Source: Spirochaetaceae bacterium (lineage in GTDB: Bacteria; Spirochaetota; Spirochaetia; DSM-27196; PWMO01). From it: DNA of 7,528 nt. The stretch spans positions 1 through 7,528 of the forward strand of contig PWMO01000019.1 in NCBI GenBank assembly GCA_003558175.1. Direction: 5' to 3'. A program made the translations under genes and the position numbers. Positions 5,507 through 7,528 of this stretch are shown piece by piece (the first letter of the stretch is position 1; the number at the start of each line of letters is the position of its first letter). The notes below the pieces were generated by a model that was not told the origin of the DNA, did not search any database, and saw only the letters and a list, made by a program, of their open reading frames with translations.

Positions 5507-7528
5507 GCCACGGTGAGCGGCGGTGAGATCGCACAGCACGGCGTCCCCTTCAGTTATCCGCAGCAAGAACTCTCGTTCCGCCTCACGGTGCTCGATCGTG
5601 TAGTCTGTGATGCCGAGCGCGCCACCCGGCCCACTCACCTGAATCACATCTTCCAATGCTTTGACTTGCCAGCGCTCAATGGCGTGCGATGTGTCCAGTA
5701 AGAACAGATGCACGTAGACGGCTTGCTGTGTCGCCACGGCACTTGTCCAGCGGAACAGGTACGCACTACCGGGCCGTCCCTCTCCCGGTTGCGCCGGCTC
5801 CGGATGGTAGTGATCATGCATGACCGAAAAAAGCGGCCCCATGAATGCACTGCTTTGCGGAGCGTGCAGAATCTTGACCCCGGCTGATCCGCGTCTTGCA
5901 TTTATGACACGATGTGACTCAATGTCGTACTCCAGTGATCCGTCCCGATTGTTCAGTGACCAATTCCATTCGACTCGGCACGGCGTGTTGAACGCGACCC
6001 TGTCGGCCACTACCAACAGCTGCTCACCGACCAGCAACCAAACTCGTTCAAACTTTGTGACCGGATCACCGTACACGGCTGCTGCATCAGCAACCAGCGC
6101 TGAAATCCGCTGATCTTTTTGGTCGCCGTGCTGTTCCAGCAACAGCAGCCGTGTGCCTCGATCTACCGCCGGCCCCGGTCTTCCGTCGGAGAAGGGTCTC
6201 TTGAACTCCAGTTTCTGAACAAGGACGGAACTTTTGAAAAGGTCTTCCTGACGTTGATCCTGCTCACGCCCGACGGTCTCGGGATGAAAGACGCACGTGT
6301 TGTGTACCCGCGCATCGACTTCCACCGATCTCGTTACGTTTCGATAGCAGCTGTGCCCGGGATCTATCAACAACCGCTCACGCCGGTGCACCAACATGAA
6401 GCTATTCATGTCACCATGCAGATGCGACGGGCCATTGAGCAACTCTCCACCGGCACGAGCCGCAAGAACGGTACGTCCATCCCAGGCGTTGCGGATGAAC
6501 ACGTCACCGTTGTCGAACGCTCTTGCAAGCGACAGGTCTGCTTCCGCAGGCGTCAGCGCCGCCGGCATCGCGTGAAACAGGACAAACGTGAGAAACCCGG
6601 CTGCATTGAAGAGACCGAAAGTTGCAAGGTCAAACGGGCCGGCGTTCGGACGCTCCTCGCTTCCGTACCAATGGTCATAGAGCCAGCGCGCCAATCCCGC
6701 GATGCGAGCGTCGGCTGTTCGGGCAGCTATCTGGGCCAGCAGATCGCCACTGGCACGATACATCGCCGCGCAGTCATTGAAGTTAACGGATCTCGGTCTC
6801 GGATACTGGCCCCAACCCGAAAGCGGTTTGGCGTAAAGAAGACTGTATGCGTCCCATATCACCTTCTGCTGGTATGCAGCGATGGTCAGGTCGTCCCCGA
6901 GCCCGGAACGCAGCAGCGCTTCGTAACTCCACATGAGGCCCCAGGCTGCGTAATTGGCGTACTGCAATGACTCGGCGTAGCTACCGTCGCGCTGAAACAG
7001 TTCGCAGCACAGCAGATACTCACTTCGGGCGCGCGCCAGCCGCCGGTCGTCTTGCAGTACCGCAGCAGCAACGGCCAGTCCCGCGCCGAGAACGCAACGC
7101 CAGTTGTTCAGCCGCTGCGCAAAGTCAAGCCATCGCTCACAGAGGGGCATTGCACGATCGCGCAGAACAGCGGTTATCTCCCCTATTTCCGCGTCTGAGA
7201 ACAGCGGGCCGGCAACGTCGAGGACAACTGCAACCCCGATCGTGAGGTGAGCGGTTTCAAGATGCCCAATGCGCGGTGTGCGGGTGTGATCCCGGAAATA
7301 GGGACCTACCCAGTCCTCCTCTCCGCGGCGCACGACAGAGAGCGTCGTAGCTCTGATCCAGCGGGACAGATCATGGTCAAGCGTCGCGTGTTGCGCCGTG
7401 GAGTCCGTTGATGCGTTGTACTCTACTGACCAGACGATCGCGGCGTCGGTCAGAAACTCCGCAACCTGGTACCACCACGCAGTACTGATTCCGCGTCCCG
7501 GCAACCCCGGGCTCGCGGTCCTGGCTTG
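5474..7528 (-). CDS. Heparinase II/III-like polysaccharide lyase, N-terminus beyond the window
   Basis: About 684 codons are visible. The frame stays open to the right edge, so the real start probably lies outside. A TTG at 7504 is the first start-like codon but has no good Shine-Dalgarno. Numbering is from that TTG. Residues up to about 310 form a helical (alpha/alpha) toroid with LNNW (132-135), DGSYAES (173-179) and YANY (182-185). These match the segments of heparinase II/III and alginate-lyase-like families that carry catalytic Asn/His and Tyr. The C-terminal part is a beta-sandwich with the typical HLHGDMNSF (361-369), LLIDPGHSCY (378-387) and RVHNTCVF (399-406). Such enzymes cleave uronic-acid polysaccharides by beta-elimination, leaving unsaturated uronyl ends. 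This fits the GH105/88-like gene nearby. The substrate (heparinoid, alginate, ulvan or other) is not readable. The last codons lie in a strong hairpin. Localisation cannot be judged without the N-terminus. Confidence 0.88.
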   Translation of the reverse strand, partial: QARTASPGLPGRGISTAWWYQVAEFLTDAAIVWSVEYNASTDSTAQHATLDHDLSRWIRATTLSVVRRGEEDWVGPYFRDHTRTPRIGHLETAHLTIGVAVVLDVAGPLFSDAEIGEITAVLRDRAMPLCERWLDFAQRLNNWRCVLGAGLAVAAAVLQDDRRLARARSEYLLCCELFQRDGSYAESLQYANYAAWGLMWSYEALLRSGLGDDLTIAAYQQKVIWDAYSLLYAKPLSGWGQYPRPRSVNFNDCAAMYRASGDLLAQIAARTADARIAGLARWLYDHWYGSEERPNAGPFDLATFGLFNAAGFLTFVLFHAMPAALTPAEADLSLARAFDNGDVFIRNAWDGRTVLAARAGGELLNGPSHLHGDMNSFMLVHRRERLLIDPGHSCYRNVTRSVEVDARVHNTCVFHPETVGREQDQRQEDLFKSSVLVQKLEFKRPFSDGRPGPAVDRGTRLLLLEQHGDQKDQRISALVADAAAVYGDPVTKFERVWLLVGEQLLVVADRVAFNTPCRVEWNWSLNNRDGSLEYDIESHRVINARRGSAGVKILHAPQSSAFMGPLFSVMHDHYHPEPAQPGEGRPGSAYLFRWTSAVATQQAVYVHLFLLDTSHAIERWQVKALEDVIQVSGPGGALGITDYTIEHREAEREFLLRITEGDAVLCDLTAAHRGGYRLRTWPER

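Noticed and set aside
6119..6970. 283-codon plus-strand ORF
   Set aside because: It is a shadow of the heparinase II/III-like gene, whose motifs run through the whole interval on the other strand.
7502..7504. TTG as the true start of the lyase
   Set aside because: The frame remains open to the window edge, no convincing Shine-Dalgarno precedes it, and the toroid seems to begin further upstream. I treat the gene as 5'-partial.

Overview
The window is a compact bacterial carbohydrate-utilisation locus. It is moderately GC-rich (roughly 55-60% by eye), with strong Shine-Dalgarno sequences before most genes and short gaps. It carries a typical accessory catabolic set: a heparinase II/III-type polysaccharide lyase, an unsaturated-uronyl-hydrolase-like protein (GH105/GH88 type), a short-chain dehydrogenase, an RraA/HMG-aldolase-fold protein, a VOC-superfamily protein, an AraC regulator with a cupin sensor, and an alpha/alpha-toroid protein cut by the window edge. 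This set is common in polysaccharide-degrading Planctomycetes/Lentisphaerae, Spirochaetes, Paenibacillus-like Firmicutes and Chloroflexi. The sequence alone does not let me choose among them.

Layout, left to right. 1-736 (-) is a toroid protein missing its C-terminus. 737-933 is a 197-bp divergent gap, the longest without a gene. 934-1326 (+) is the VOC protein. 1327-1385 is a convergent gap with a GC-rich hairpin. 1386-2099 (-) is the SDR. 2253-3785 (-) is the GH105-like protein. 3840-4631 (-) is the AraC regulator. 4632-4750 is a divergent regulatory gap. 4751-5464 (+) is the RraA-like protein. A strong hairpin at 5472-5506 lies over the convergent ends of the RraA gene and of the heparinase II/III-like lyase at 5474-7528 (-), which runs off the right edge. 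Two of the seven genes are therefore partial.

Working model (inference). The lyase cleaves an imported uronic-acid oligosaccharide by beta-elimination. The GH105/88-like protein removes the resulting unsaturated uronyl residue. The SDR reduces the released keto sugar. The RraA-like protein may act as a metal-dependent, pyruvate-forming aldolase or as a decarboxylase. The VOC protein may handle a side product or perform an isomerisation. The AraC protein senses an intermediate and probably controls both the RraA-like gene and the araC-hydrolase-SDR string. None of the visible N-termini looks like a signal peptide, so the chemistry is probably cytoplasmic, with transporters outside the window.

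The most notable points are: a near-consensus araC promoter sitting on the ribosome-binding site and start codon of the divergent RraA gene; a terminator-like hairpin that encodes the last residues of the lyase; the beta-rich N-terminal extension and apparently altered active-site region of the GH105-like protein; and two short perfect dyads flanking araC. No RNA gene, insertion sequence, CRISPR array or origin was seen.
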